This document shows positions 9,750 through 18,311 of a DNA stretch of 64,000 nt, piece after piece. The DNA is from Dietzia psychralcaliphila (lineage in GTDB: Bacteria > Actinomycetota > Actinomycetes > Mycobacteriales > Mycobacteriaceae): the NCBI RefSeq assembly GCF_003096095.1, contig NZ_CP015453.1:1302001-1366000 (forward strand), in the 5' to 3' direction. A program made the translations under genes and the position numbers. Numbering within the stretch: the stretch's first letter is position 1; the number at the start of each line of letters is the position of its first letter. A model generated the notes under the pieces. It did no database searches. It was given only the letters and a program-made list of their open reading frames with translations, and was not told the origin of the DNA.

Positions 9750-11144
9750 GTGGCATCCTCAGCGTCCGTCATCGACACCGTCGTCAACCTCTGCAAGCGC
9801 CGGGGACTGGTGTACCAGTGTGGCGAGATCTACGGCGGAACCCGTTCGGCGTGGGACTACGGTCCGCTGGGCGTGGAGCTCAAGGACAACATCAAGAAGC
9901 AGTGGTGGCGGACCTTCGTCACCGGCCGCGAGGACGTCGTGGGTCTGGACTCGTCGATCATCCTGCCCCGCAAGGTGTGGGAGGCCTCCGGCCACGTCGA
10001 GACCTTCACCGACCCGCTCGTCGAGTGCCAGTCCTGCCACACGCGCCTGCGCCAGGACCACCTGCAGGAGGCCTATGCGGCCAAGAAGAAGTTGGACACC
10101 CCGACCGATGTGCCGATGGCCGACATCGCCTGCCCGAACTGCGGCAACAAGGGCATGTGGACCGAACCACAGCTGTTCTCGGGTCTGATGAAGACCTTCC
10201 TCGGCCCCGTGGACAACGAGACGGGCCTGCACTACCTGCGCCCGGAGACCGCCCAGGGCATCTTCGTCAACTACAAGAACGTCATGACCACCGCCCGGCG
10301 CAAGCCGCCGTTCGGCATCGGTCAGATCGGCAAGGCGTTCCGCAACGAGATCACGCCCGGCAACTTCATCTTCCGCACCCGCGAGTTCGAGCAGATGGAG
10401 ATCGAGTACTTCGTTAAGCCTGATGAGGCGAACGAGCACTTCACGCGCTGGGTCGAGGACTGCTGGGACTGGTTCGTGGACCTGGGGATCGACCCGGCGA
10501 ACATGCGTCGCTTCGACGTCCCGGACGACGAGCGCGCCCACTACTCGGCCGGCACGATCGACTTCGAGTACAACTTCGGATTCTCCGGTAGCGGCTGGGG
10601 CGAGCTCATGGGCATCGCCAACCGTACGGATTACGACCTCACGCAGCACCAGACCCACTCCGGTGAGGACCTGCAGTACTTCGACCAGGCCTCGGGCGAG
10701 AAGTACGTTCCGTACGTCATCGAACCGAGCTTCGGCCTGACCCGGTCGCTGATGGCGTTCCTCATCGACGCCTACACCGAGGACGAGGCACCCAACGCCA
10801 AGGGCGGAGTCGACACCCGCACCGTCCTCAAGCTGGACCGGCGCCTCGCACCGTTCAAGGCCGCTGTGCTGCCGCTCTCGCGGAACGCCGACCTGTCCCC
10901 GAAGGCCCGGGATCTGGCCGCCCAACTGCGGAAGAGTTGGAACGTGGACTTCGACGATGCGCAGGCGATCGGCCGACGTTACCGCCGCCACGACGAGATC
11001 GGCACCCCGTTCTGCATCACCGTGGACTTCGACACGCTCGACGACCAGGCAGTCACCATCCGTGAGCGGGACACCATGTCGCAGGAGCGGGTGGCTATCG
11101 ATCAGGTCGAGGGGTACCTCGCGCAGCGGCTCATCGGCTGCTAA
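9750..11144 (+). CDS. glyS: Glycyl-tRNA synthetase (class II, homodimeric type)
   Basis: Charges tRNA-Gly. The 464-aa protein has class II motif 1 region ([21 protein letters not shown]), zinc-like Cys pairs CQSC and CPNC, motif 2 ([28 protein letters not shown]) and motif 3 ([14 protein letters not shown]), followed by an anticodon-binding domain. The GTG at 9750 follows AAAGGGAGAA; a TACCCT -10 candidate at 9655-9660 would give a leader of about 80 nt. I found no T-box features. The longer open frame to 9522 overlaps the smtB promoter and is not coding. Confidence 0.96.
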   Translation: MASSASVIDTVVNLCKRRGLVYQCGEIYGGTRSAWDYGPLGVELKDNIKKQWWRTFVTGREDVVGLDSSIILPRKVWEASGHVETFTDPLVECQSCHTRLRQDHLQEAYAAKKKLDTPTDVPMADIACPNCGNKGMWTEPQLFSGLMKTFLGPVDNETGLHYLRPETAQGIFVNYKNVMTTARRKPPFGIGQIGKAFRNEITPGNFIFRTREFEQMEIEYFVKPDEANEHFTRWVEDCWDWFVDLGIDPANMRRFDVPDDERAHYSAGTIDFEYNFGFSGSGWGELMGIANRTDYDLTQHQTHSGEDLQYFDQASGEKYVPYVIEPSFGLTRSLMAFLIDAYTEDEAPNAKGGVDTRTVLKLDRRLAPFKAAVLPLSRNADLSPKARDLAAQLRKSWNVDFDDAQAIGRRYRRHDEIGTPFCITVDFDTLDDQAVTIRERDTMSQERVAIDQVEGYLAQRLIGC

Positions 11145-11167
11145 GCCGGCGCTGGCACACTGGTCGG

Positions 11168-11815
11168 GTGAACAGATCCCGGTCCCCGCTGCGGGCGGTG
11201 TCCAGGGCCATCGGGTGGCTCCTGGTCATCGCACTGCTCCTGTGTCTCGTCGTCCCCGGCTTCATCGCGTTCCGTGTGTGGCACGTTGCGCGGGTGGACG
11301 ACCGCACGACGGCGGACGCGATCGTCGTCCTGGGCGCGGCCCAGTACGACGGTGTCCCCACCCCGGTCTTCCAGTCCCGACTCGAGCACGCCGCCACCCT
11401 GTACGAGGAGGGTGTCGCACCCCAGATCATCACGGTCGGCGGTAACCAGCCGGGGGACCGCTTCACGGAGGCCGGTGCGGGTCGCGCGTACCTGACCGAG
11501 CTCGGGGTGCCACCCACCGCGATCCTGGCGGTCGAGACCGGCACCAACACGGTCGGCAGTCTGGACGCCGTGGCGCTGACGGTCCGTGACCAGGGAGGTG
11601 GGTCCGTGGTGCTGGTCAGCGATCCCACCCATTCGTACCGATCGCGGATGATGGCCCGGGACGCCGGTCTGGACGCGTGGACCTCGCCGACCAGGCAGGG
11701 GCCCGCGGTGTGGACCCGGGAGAACCAGATCCTGAGCATCATCAGGGAGACCGGCGCGGTGCTCTGGTACCAGTACCACCGGATCGTCGGCACCGACGTG
11801 GACTTCCCCGGCTGA
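11168..11815 (+). CDS. DUF218 (YdcF/SanA-like) membrane-anchored protein
   Basis: 215 aa with one N-terminal transmembrane segment (about residues 13-36, [20 protein letters not shown]) and an extracytoplasmic DUF218 domain: [20 protein letters not shown] near the start and [21 protein letters not shown] in the second half. The family is linked to cell-envelope integrity and antibiotic tolerance, but the reaction is not established. GTG start; a CACACT hexamer lies 6 bases upstream, so the mRNA may be leaderless. It lies 23 bp after glyS and 73 bp before dgt, probably with its own promoter. Confidence 0.85.
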   Translation: MNRSRSPLRAVSRAIGWLLVIALLLCLVVPGFIAFRVWHVARVDDRTTADAIVVLGAAQYDGVPTPVFQSRLEHAATLYEEGVAPQIITVGGNQPGDRFTEAGAGRAYLTELGVPPTAILAVETGTNTVGSLDAVALTVRDQGGGSVVLVSDPTHSYRSRMMARDAGLDAWTSPTRQGPAVWTRENQILSIIRETGAVLWYQYHRIVGTDVDFPG

Positions 11816-11888
11816 TCCGCCGATACCACCGGACCGGCCCGGCCGGGACCGACGACGACGGGGCGCACTCGCCCGACAGGAGACGCGC

Positions 11889-13151
11889 ATGACGGGGTAC
11901 GCGTACGACGCTGCAGACGCCGAGCGCCGGGTTGGTGAGGGGCCCGGCCGGGCGCAGGGGACGGCGAGTGAGCGCAGCCCGTTCGAACGGGATCGCGCCC
12001 GTGTCCTGCACTCGGCGGCCCTGCGGCGTCTCGCCGACAAGACGCAGGTGGTAGGACCCGGGGACGGTGACACCCCACGGACACGCCTCACGCACTCGCT
12101 CGAGGTCGCGCAGATCTCCCGCAGCATCGCCGCCGGGCTGGGCTGCGATCCCGACCTCGCCGACCTGGCGGGATTGAGCCACGACATCGGGCATCCGCCC
12201 TACGGCCACAACGGTGAGCGTGCCCTGGACGAGGTCGCCAGAGGCTTCGGGGGCTACGAGGGAAACGCCCAGACCGTGCGGATCCTGACGCGACTGGAAC
12301 CCAAGGTCGTCGACGCGGACGGTCGCGGGGTCGGGCTCAACCTCACCCGTGCCGCGCTGGACGCCGCCACCAAGTACCCGTGGCTGCCGCGAGAGGGCAC
12401 CACCAAGTTCGGCGCCTACCCCGATGACGCGGAAACACTCGCCTGGATCCGCGAGGGTGCGCCCGGGGACACACGGTGCCTGGAGGCACAGATCATGGAC
12501 TTCTCCGACGACGTGGCCTACTCGGTCCACGACGTGGAGGACGCGATCGTGGCCGGCAGGCTGGACCTGCGGTCGCTGACCGACCCGTCGGAGGTCTCGG
12601 CACTGGCCGAACTGGGCGCGCGGGAGTTCCGCGGGCCCGACGCGGACCAACTGCGCGAGGCGGGCGGACGGCTCGGCGCGCTCGACGCCGTCCGCGCCGT
12701 GCAGCCCTTCGAGGACACCTTCGCCGGAGCGGTCGCCCTCAAGGCCCTCACCAGCCAGCTGGTCGGGCGGTTCGTCATGCCCGCCATCCACACCACCCGC
12801 GAGGTGCACGGCGAGGTGCCTCACGGGCGGTACAGCGCCGACCTCGAGGTGCCGGTCCACGTGGAGGCCGAGGTGGTGATGCTCAAGACCATGGCCGTGC
12901 GGTACGTCATGAGCGACCCGGGGCACCGGGCCCGTCAGGACCGTCAGCGCGATCGCATCCACCGGGTGGCCGAGTACCTGGCCCACTCGGCGCCGGCCGG
13001 ACTCGACGCGGTACTCCGACCGCTGTGGGACGCGGCGCCGGACGACGCGGCGCGGATGCGCGTGATCGTGGACCAGGTGGCCCTGTACACCGAGAGCCGG
13101 CTTGAGCGAATCGACCGGGCGAGCGCCGGGATCCAGGCGGCCTGGGGCTGA
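11889..13151 (+). CDS. dgt: Deoxyguanosinetriphosphate triphosphohydrolase-like protein
   Basis: HD-domain enzyme that hydrolyses dNTPs to deoxynucleoside and triphosphate, limiting dNTP pools. The 420-aa protein shows the metal-binding HD motif in [18 protein letters not shown], an upstream [12 protein letters not shown] segment, and the second-half [17 protein letters not shown] block. ATG at 11889 follows an AGGAGA site. In M. tuberculosis dgt directly precedes dnaG; here more than 5 kb separates them, containing five other genes. Confidence 0.94.
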   Translation: MTGYAYDAADAERRVGEGPGRAQGTASERSPFERDRARVLHSAALRRLADKTQVVGPGDGDTPRTRLTHSLEVAQISRSIAAGLGCDPDLADLAGLSHDIGHPPYGHNGERALDEVARGFGGYEGNAQTVRILTRLEPKVVDADGRGVGLNLTRAALDAATKYPWLPREGTTKFGAYPDDAETLAWIREGAPGDTRCLEAQIMDFSDDVAYSVHDVEDAIVAGRLDLRSLTDPSEVSALAELGAREFRGPDADQLREAGGRLGALDAVRAVQPFEDTFAGAVALKALTSQLVGRFVMPAIHTTREVHGEVPHGRYSADLEVPVHVEAEVVMLKTMAVRYVMSDPGHRARQDRQRDRIHRVAEYLAHSAPAGLDAVLRPLWDAAPDDAARMRVIVDQVALYTESRLERIDRASAGIQAAWG

Positions 13152-13271
13152 GTCCCGCCCGGTTGTCCCGCCTGTTCGCCTGCGCGGAGAACCACGTCCG
13201 GACCACCAGCACTTCGATGCTCGCCGTTGACGAGCCGTTGGACTCAATCTGTTGCGTGCCGAGTCAGGCGT

Positions 13272-13685
13272 TCAGTGCTCCACACGCGCGCCGATCTCGC
13301 AGAGCTTGGCGTCCGACCCGAGTGCGTCCAGTTGAGCTCGGAGGTCGGCGACACGCTGCTCAGCCTGGGAGATGAGCATGTCGGCGACACGATTCCAGTC
13401 CTCGGGCTCCGGCGTCGCGGGCAGCGGGCCGAGCAGTTCCGCGATTTCCCGGACGGTCAGACCGACGCGCTGGGCCAGCTTGGCGATCTGGATGCGGCAG
13501 GCGGCGGACTCGTCGAAGCGACGTTGATTGCTCGCGGTGCGGACCGCGTTGATCACGCCGTGGTTGTCGTAGAACCGCACGGCCGACGGCGCAACTCCGC
13601 TACGTGCGGCGACGTCACCAACGGTGATCAAGCCCGTGGCAGACGCTTCAGAACCGGCAGTCGGTTGAGATGCAGTGAACGTCAT
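13272..13685 (-). CDS. MerR-family transcriptional regulator (SoxR-like)
   Basis: 137 aa with an N-terminal MerR HTH (LITVGDVAARSGVAPSAVRFYDNHGVI, then ASNQRRFDESAACRIQIAKLAQRVGL) and a C-terminal dimerisation coiled coil (RVADMLISQAEQRVADLRAQLDAL). A Cys is present near the end (KLCEIG), but the SoxR cluster motif of four Cys is absent, so it is not an iron-sulfur sensor. ATG at 13685 is preferred over a GTG 9 bases earlier because AAGGTGAG is correctly spaced. It is divergent from a flavin reductase across a promoter of MerR geometry, which is its likely target. Confidence 0.9.
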   Translation of the reverse strand: MTFTASQPTAGSEASATGLITVGDVAARSGVAPSAVRFYDNHGVINAVRTASNQRRFDESAACRIQIAKLAQRVGLTVREIAELLGPLPATPEPEDWNRVADMLISQAEQRVADLRAQLDALGSDAKLCEIGARVEH

Positions 13686-13713
13686 GGTTCTCACCTTCGG
13701 GTACGACCGGGCC

Positions 13714-13744
13714 TTGACTTCAACATATGTTCAACCCTCAGTGT
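13714..13744 (+). promoter_or_regulatory. MerR-type promoter with 19-bp spacer driving the flavin reductase gene
   Basis: A -35 TTGACT at 13714-13719 and a -10 CAGTGT at 13739-13744 are separated by 19 bp, the over-long spacing that MerR regulators correct by twisting DNA. The spacer contains the perfect palindrome AACATATGTT (13722-13731), the likely regulator site. The -10 ends 7 bases before the ATG at 13752, so the transcript would be nearly leaderless. The same region separates the divergent merR gene, whose start is at 13685. Confidence 0.65.
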
Positions 13745-13751
13745 GGTGGAC

Positions 13752-14366
13752 ATGACCACGCAGACACCACCGAACAGCGAGCATTTCGTCAACCCCACGC
13801 GCGGCCCGACACGGGTCGCAGTGGTCTCCTCCAGCGTCCGCGACGGACGGGTGGGCCCGACCATCGCCGACTGGGTCGTCACCACCCTCGAGCGCAGCAG
13901 TGGCATCGAGGCCGACGTGATCGACCTTGCTCAGATCACCTTGCCCGACGACAGTCAGCTCTACCCCGGCGGCGGGCCCAGGAGCGAGGTAGCCGCGCGC
14001 ATTGACGCCGCAGAGGCGTTCGTGTTCGTCACCCCCGAGTACAACCACTCGTATCCCGCATCGCTCAAGCGGCTCATCGACTGGCACTACGGCGAATGGA
14101 AGCTCAAGCCCGCCACCATCGTGGCCTACGGAGTCCAGGGTGGGTACTCCGCCATCGAGCACCTGCGAGGAGTGCTGGCAGAGCTGAACATGGTCACCAC
14201 CCGGCGATGCCTGGGCCTGCCGGCCCCGTGGCAACACCTGGACGACGCCAGCCGCTTCGCCCCTGATGAGTCCGTGACCGAGCGGCTGAAGGTCACCCTG
14301 GCCGAGCTGGAGTGGTGGGCCGGCGTACTCACCGACGCCCGTTCGGACCGCCCGTTCCCGAACTGA
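13752..14366 (+). CDS. NADPH-dependent FMN reductase family protein
   Basis: 204-aa flavodoxin-like reductase that would transfer electrons from NAD(P)H to FMN or quinones. It has the N-terminal phosphate-binding loop VAVVSSSVRDGRVGPTIADW, the central VFVTPEYNHSYPASLKRLIDW signature of the family, and YGVQGGYSAIEHLR. ATG at 13752 fits the promoter at 13714-13744; the frame is open further upstream without a start signal. Divergent from a MerR regulator and followed 49 bp later by an ABM-domain protein, it looks like part of a small redox- or xenobiotic-responsive unit. Confidence 0.88.
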   Translation: MTTQTPPNSEHFVNPTRGPTRVAVVSSSVRDGRVGPTIADWVVTTLERSSGIEADVIDLAQITLPDDSQLYPGGGPRSEVAARIDAAEAFVFVTPEYNHSYPASLKRLIDWHYGEWKLKPATIVAYGVQGGYSAIEHLRGVLAELNMVTTRRCLGLPAPWQHLDDASRFAPDESVTERLKVTLAELEWWAGVLTDARSDRPFPN

Positions 14367-14415
14367 TCGCGGCCGCCCGGCCGTGATCCGATCAACCCGA
14401 GGAGGAAAGGTCCCC

Positions 14416-14757
14416 ATGACCGGTTCACAGAAGCACAGCCCATTCATTCTGATCAATACGTTCACCCCTGTCGAAGGCGGTATCGACGCGCTTGCTGCCT
14501 TTCAGATCGACGAAATGCAGGACATGAGAGCGGAGGCAGCCTCCCACGGCTGGCGTGGCAACGAGGTCTATCGAACCCGGGATGGAGCCAGTCTGATCGT
14601 GGTCACACGGTTCCGGTCCGCGGAAGCCAAGGAATCATGGGTGGAGACAGATCGATTCCGGCGACACGTCGAAGGGATAGCACCGCTGATCAAAGGCGTT
14701 GTGTCCGTCCCGGTGGCACTCATCGCCACCCATAGCGGAAGCGGCGACGCCGACTGA
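14416..14757 (+). CDS. Antibiotic biosynthesis monooxygenase (ABM) domain protein
   Basis: 113-aa single ABM-fold protein (FILINTFTPVEGG, then the SLIVVTRFRSAEAKESW strand-helix pair). ABM proteins include cofactor-free monooxygenases and haem-degrading enzymes; no catalytic assignment is possible from this sequence. The ATG at 14416 follows GGAGGAAAGG. The coding sequence is visibly less GC-rich than its neighbours (for example around 14430-14530), which suggests later acquisition. Probably co-transcribed with the flavin reductase upstream. Confidence 0.8.
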   Translation: MTGSQKHSPFILINTFTPVEGGIDALAAFQIDEMQDMRAEAASHGWRGNEVYRTRDGASLIVVTRFRSAEAKESWVETDRFRRHVEGIAPLIKGVVSVPVALIATHSGSGDAD

Positions 14758-14833
14758 GCGCGACAGGTCCGTCCGCGAACGCACGGGCACGAGAGGCCAC
14801 CTGGCGTTGACAGGTCGAGCGACGAGCTCCCGG

Positions 14834-16177
14834 TCAGCTCACCGCCCGGGTGAGGTCGCCAACCAGGTCCTCGATGCCGAGCGCGCCGATGGACCCGCCG
14901 GGGGAGAACCCGGTTCGCACCACCACGAGGTCGGCGGACGGGACCACCACGATGTATTGCCCGTCGTGGCCCGAGGCCCAGTAGGCGTCCGAGCGTATGC
15001 CGGGCAGTCGCAGTGGGGAACCGTCGCCGGCATCGTTGAGCCACCACTGCGCGCCGTAGGGTTCGGGCTCTCCGCCGGCCGGGACGACGCTCGTCGCGTA
15101 CTCCATCCATCCCGCCGGGAGCAGTTGGCGACCGTCCACCTCGCCGTCATCCAGCGTGAACTGTCCGAACCGCGCCCAGTCCCGCGGCGTGGCCCACAGG
15201 TAGGAGCTGCACACCGACCGGCCGGAGGCGTCGGCCTCGAGGACCGCACTGGTCATCCCGAGCGGGCCGAACAGCAGGCGGTCGGCCATCTCGGGCCCGA
15301 GGCCGGTGCGCTCGTGCAGCAGGTCGCACACGATGTTGGTCGTGCCCGACGAGTACTGGCGGAAGGTCCCGGGTTCGTGTGCGAGCGGTTGGGCAGCGGC
15401 GAATGCGGCCATGTCGGGTTCGGCGAAGAGCATCTCGGTGATGGGAGTTCCCAGGTCGTAGTCCTCGTCCCACTCGAGCCCGGAGGTCATGCGCAGCAGG
15501 TTGTCGAGGGAGATGCGCGCTCGCTCGTCGGTCCACTCGGGGCGCAGGGCGGTGCTCCCGGGATCGAGGTCGGCATCCGGGAACTCGACCTTCGCCCGGC
15601 CCACCAGCGTGGCCGCCACGCTCTTGGCCATGGACCACCCGAGCTGTCGGGTGTCCGGCCCGAAGCCGTCGGCGTACCACTCGTCCAGTACCTCGCCCCG
15701 GTGGACCGCGACGAGGCCGCGCGTGCCCTCCTGCCCGGCGGCCTGGTCGAGTGCGGCGCCGACCTCGGCCGGGACATCGCTGGCCTGCGGCAGGCGGATG
15801 CCCTCGGCGCCGCCGTCCTCCGCCGGCCGGACGAGCGAGGTGTACTCGGAACCCTCGGCGCGGCCGTCGCCCACCGCGCATCCGTACTCCGAGGCCCAGG
15901 CCTGCTGGGCAAAGGCGACCCCGAGGACGGAGGACCGCGCCCATCCCTCGGAGTCGTCGATCTCGGTCCGCAGCAGCGGCACCAGCGGGTTGGGCGGTAG
16001 GTCTGACTCCGGGTCGTCGCGGTCGGTGAGGAAGTGGATCGCGCAGGCGTTGTGCGCGGCGTACCCGGTCCCGGTGAGCAGCATCGGCCGGTACCAGGTG
16101 CCCACCGCCACCAGCGCCGCGGCCAAGAGGGCCAGGACGATCAGCACGGCCACGGCGAGCTTTCGGCGACGGGTCAT
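14834..16177 (-). CDS. Membrane-anchored serine hydrolase, beta-lactamase/class C fold
   Basis: 447 aa with an N-terminal transmembrane anchor (residues 7-27, LAVAVLIVLALLAAALVAVG) and an external penicillin-binding-like hydrolase domain. The catalytic S-x-x-K is SMAK in QLGWSMAKSVAATL, the second-motif Tyr is in FRQYSSGTTN, and a GHDG near the end replaces the KTG strand. Likely substrates are peptides or esters in the envelope, but the specificity is unknown. It starts 5 bases after the stop of the upstream TPM protein on the same strand, so the two form an operon. Confidence 0.87.
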   Translation of the reverse strand: MTRRRKLAVAVLIVLALLAAALVAVGTWYRPMLLTGTGYAAHNACAIHFLTDRDDPESDLPPNPLVPLLRTEIDDSEGWARSSVLGVAFAQQAWASEYGCAVGDGRAEGSEYTSLVRPAEDGGAEGIRLPQASDVPAEVGAALDQAAGQEGTRGLVAVHRGEVLDEWYADGFGPDTRQLGWSMAKSVAATLVGRAKVEFPDADLDPGSTALRPEWTDERARISLDNLLRMTSGLEWDEDYDLGTPITEMLFAEPDMAAFAAAQPLAHEPGTFRQYSSGTTNIVCDLLHERTGLGPEMADRLLFGPLGMTSAVLEADASGRSVCSSYLWATPRDWARFGQFTLDDGEVDGRQLLPAGWMEYATSVVPAGGEPEPYGAQWWLNDAGDGSPLRLPGIRSDAYWASGHDGQYIVVVPSADLVVVRTGFSPGGSIGALGIEDLVGDLTRAVS

Positions 16178-16182
16178 GGCGC

Positions 16183-18243
16183 TCAGAACCGCCCGCCCGC
16201 GCCGCCGCCACCGAAGCCGCCGCCGCCACCGAAGCCGCCACCGCCGCCGCCGAAGCCGCCGCCTCCGAATCCGCGGGAGGATCCGAACCCGGAACCGCCT
16301 CCGCGGAGCATCCCCTGGATCAGTGCGCCGGCGACCATGCCGCCGACCATCGCGCCGGTGTTGGAGCCGCCCCGGCCTCGACCGCCGTAACCGCCGTAAC
16401 CGCCGCGGCCTCCGTATCCGCCGGTGTACTGCGGCCGGGAGGCGTCGTTCTGTGCGTGCCTCAGCGCCTCGCGGGCGAGTTTCAGGGCGCGGTCGGCGGC
16501 GGGGAACGCGGCCGGCCCGGCGGTGGACTCGGCCGTGGCCAGTGACTCCTTGGCGGCGGCGAGACGCGTCCGTGCGGCCTGGCCGATCACATAGGAGCGA
16601 CTGCCGATGTAGTCGTCCGCCTCCCGCACCGCGCCGTGCGCCCGGGTGATGGCGGCCTGACGCGCGGCCCGGGCGCGGTGGGCCGTCTCGGCCTCGTGCC
16701 CTGCGGCGGCCAGCGCCTCGTCGAGATCACGGTCCACGTCCACCAGATCGGAGAAGCTCCCCAGCGGGTCGTTCTCTCCGACGCGGCGGGCACGGTCGAG
16801 GGCGTCGCGTGCGGCGGAGGCCGCCTCGGTCAGTTTCTGGCCGCTCCGGCCGAGGTCGGGGGACCGCAGCAGTCGGGCGGCCATGGTCAGTTCCTCGTCT
16901 ACCTCTGCGACCAGCGCGTGGAGCTCGCGCCGGGCGGTGGCGATGTCGTCGGCGGCGTGGTCCACGCCGTCGACCAGCTTCTCGGCGCGCGACAGTTCTT
17001 CTTCGGCTGAGCCGATCGCGTCCACGGCCTCGGCCTGTTCGCCCACCGGCCGGGCGAGGGCTGTGCGGGCGCGGGAGGTCTCGGATTCGGCGGCGTCCAG
17101 CAGCTGGCCGGCGATCGTCAGGTTGTCCTCGATCGAGGCGAGCACGGCCGCGGGGAAGCGCGCTCGCAGGTCCGCCATCGACTCCTCGGCGGCAGGGATG
17201 CGGGCGCGCAGGGAGACCGCGCGGCGGGTCAGGGCGTCGACCGAGGCGGCGCCGTTGATCAGCAGGTCCCGCATCTCGGCGAACGCCGTGGACTGGCCCT
17301 CGAGTCCGCGTTCGGCGCGCTCGGCCCGGGCGGCCACCTCGAGCAACATCGCCCGCCGCTGGTCCGGGGTCTCCGGGATGTCGTCGTCGAGCCGTTGGAT
17401 CAGCGAGTGCGCGGCGGCGACCTCGACCCGCGCGGCGTCGAGGGCGGCTCGGAACGGCCGAGTCCGCATCTCGCCGAACTCCCCGGCGGCGGTATCGAGC
17501 GCGGTCGTGGAAGTGTCCACGGCCTGGTCGGCCTCGACCAGACCGGCCCTGGCGCGTGCGTCGAGAACGTCCACCGGCAGCGCGGACATCCGGGCCGTGT
17601 CATCGCCCGGTATCTCGCGGGCGGACTCGGCCTGCCGGGCGGTACGAGTGGACCGTCGGCGGCGGCTGACCAGCAGGATCACTGCCACCACGGCCACGAT
17701 CGCGGCGATGATGGCCAGCAGTGCCCCGCCGGAGAGCCCGGAACCGGAGCCCTGTCGTTCGAGCCCGTCGGCGGCAGCGATCGCCGCGCCGGCCCAGTCG
17801 CCATCCGCCAACTGCGGTTCGATGTCCCGGTCGGCGATGCGCTGGTCGGATCGCTGGTCATCGGACTCGAACCAGTAAGCCCCGTCCTGGACGGCCACCG
17901 CGAGCAACACGTCAGAGGCCCCCAGGTCCGACAGACGTGCGGTCTCCTGCGCCCACTGCTGGACGGGTACGCCGTCGAAGCTGTCGACGAACGTCACCCA
18001 GAGCTGGATGTCGTCCGTCGAGCGGAGCTCCGCGAGCCTGCTCTCCACCGCGCCGGTGTCGGCTCCCAGCACTCCGGCGGTGTCGGTGACCTGCTGTTGT
18101 AGCCGGGACGGCGGTTCGGCAGACGCGGACGGGGTGGCCCACCCGGCGACGCTGACGAGGAATGCGAGCAGGAGGGCGACGGCCGCAGCCGTGCCGGACC
18201 GTGCACGCCGGGTGACGTCGGGGCGGTGTGGGACTGCGATCAT
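16183..18243 (-). CDS. Secreted TPM-domain protein with coiled coils and glycine-rich C-terminus
   Basis: 686 aa. A signal peptide (residues about 1-42, ending PSASAE) leads to an external TPM domain (VTDTAGVLGADTGAVESRL, then IQLWVTFVDSFDGVPVQQWAQ), then a transmembrane helix near residue 170 (AIIAAIVAVVAVILLVSRRRR). About 400 alanine/glutamate/arginine-rich residues with coiled-coil character follow, predicted cytoplasmic, and the protein ends in a Gly/Phe-rich tail of GFGGGG repeats. TPM proteins of this type are called YgcG-like; their function is unclear. Start ATG at 18243 is fixed by a -10 hexamer 6 bases upstream. It is divergent from dnaG. Confidence 0.85.
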   Translation of the reverse strand: MIAVPHRPDVTRRARSGTAAAVALLLAFLVSVAGWATPSASAEPPSRLQQQVTDTAGVLGADTGAVESRLAELRSTDDIQLWVTFVDSFDGVPVQQWAQETARLSDLGASDVLLAVAVQDGAYWFESDDQRSDQRIADRDIEPQLADGDWAGAAIAAADGLERQGSGSGLSGGALLAIIAAIVAVVAVILLVSRRRRSTRTARQAESAREIPGDDTARMSALPVDVLDARARAGLVEADQAVDTSTTALDTAAGEFGEMRTRPFRAALDAARVEVAAAHSLIQRLDDDIPETPDQRRAMLLEVAARAERAERGLEGQSTAFAEMRDLLINGAASVDALTRRAVSLRARIPAAEESMADLRARFPAAVLASIEDNLTIAGQLLDAAESETSRARTALARPVGEQAEAVDAIGSAEEELSRAEKLVDGVDHAADDIATARRELHALVAEVDEELTMAARLLRSPDLGRSGQKLTEAASAARDALDRARRVGENDPLGSFSDLVDVDRDLDEALAAAGHEAETAHRARAARQAAITRAHGAVREADDYIGSRSYVIGQAARTRLAAAKESLATAESTAGPAAFPAADRALKLAREALRHAQNDASRPQYTGGYGGRGGYGGYGGRGRGGSNTGAMVGGMVAGALIQGMLRGGGSGFGSSRGFGGGGFGGGGGGFGGGGGFGGGGAGGRF

Positions 18244-18249
18244 GCGGTC

Positions 18250-18255
18250 AGCGTA
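18250..18255 (-). promoter_or_regulatory. -10 element for the TPM gene, leaderless start
   Basis: On the minus strand TACGCT ends 6 bases before the ATG at 18243, fitting TANNNT spacing for a leaderless transcript. It faces the dnaG promoter within a 68-bp divergent gap. Confidence 0.55.
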
Positions 18256-18298
18256 TCGGCTGGCCACAGGGGGCACGCCGGTCTGGCGCGCGGACGGT

Positions 18299-18304
18299 TA
18301 CTCT
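18299..18304 (+). promoter_or_regulatory. -10 element for dnaG, leaderless start
   Basis: TACTCT is followed by 7 bases and then the dnaG ATG at 18312, so transcription would begin at or next to the start codon. No Shine-Dalgarno sequence is present, in agreement. Confidence 0.6.
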
Positions 18305-18311
18305 GGGCTGC

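Noticed and set aside
16183-16450. The glycine-rich C-terminus as a PE_PGRS-like protein
   Set aside because: It is the tail of a TPM-domain membrane protein, lacks a PE domain and uses GFGGGG rather than GGAGGx repeats.
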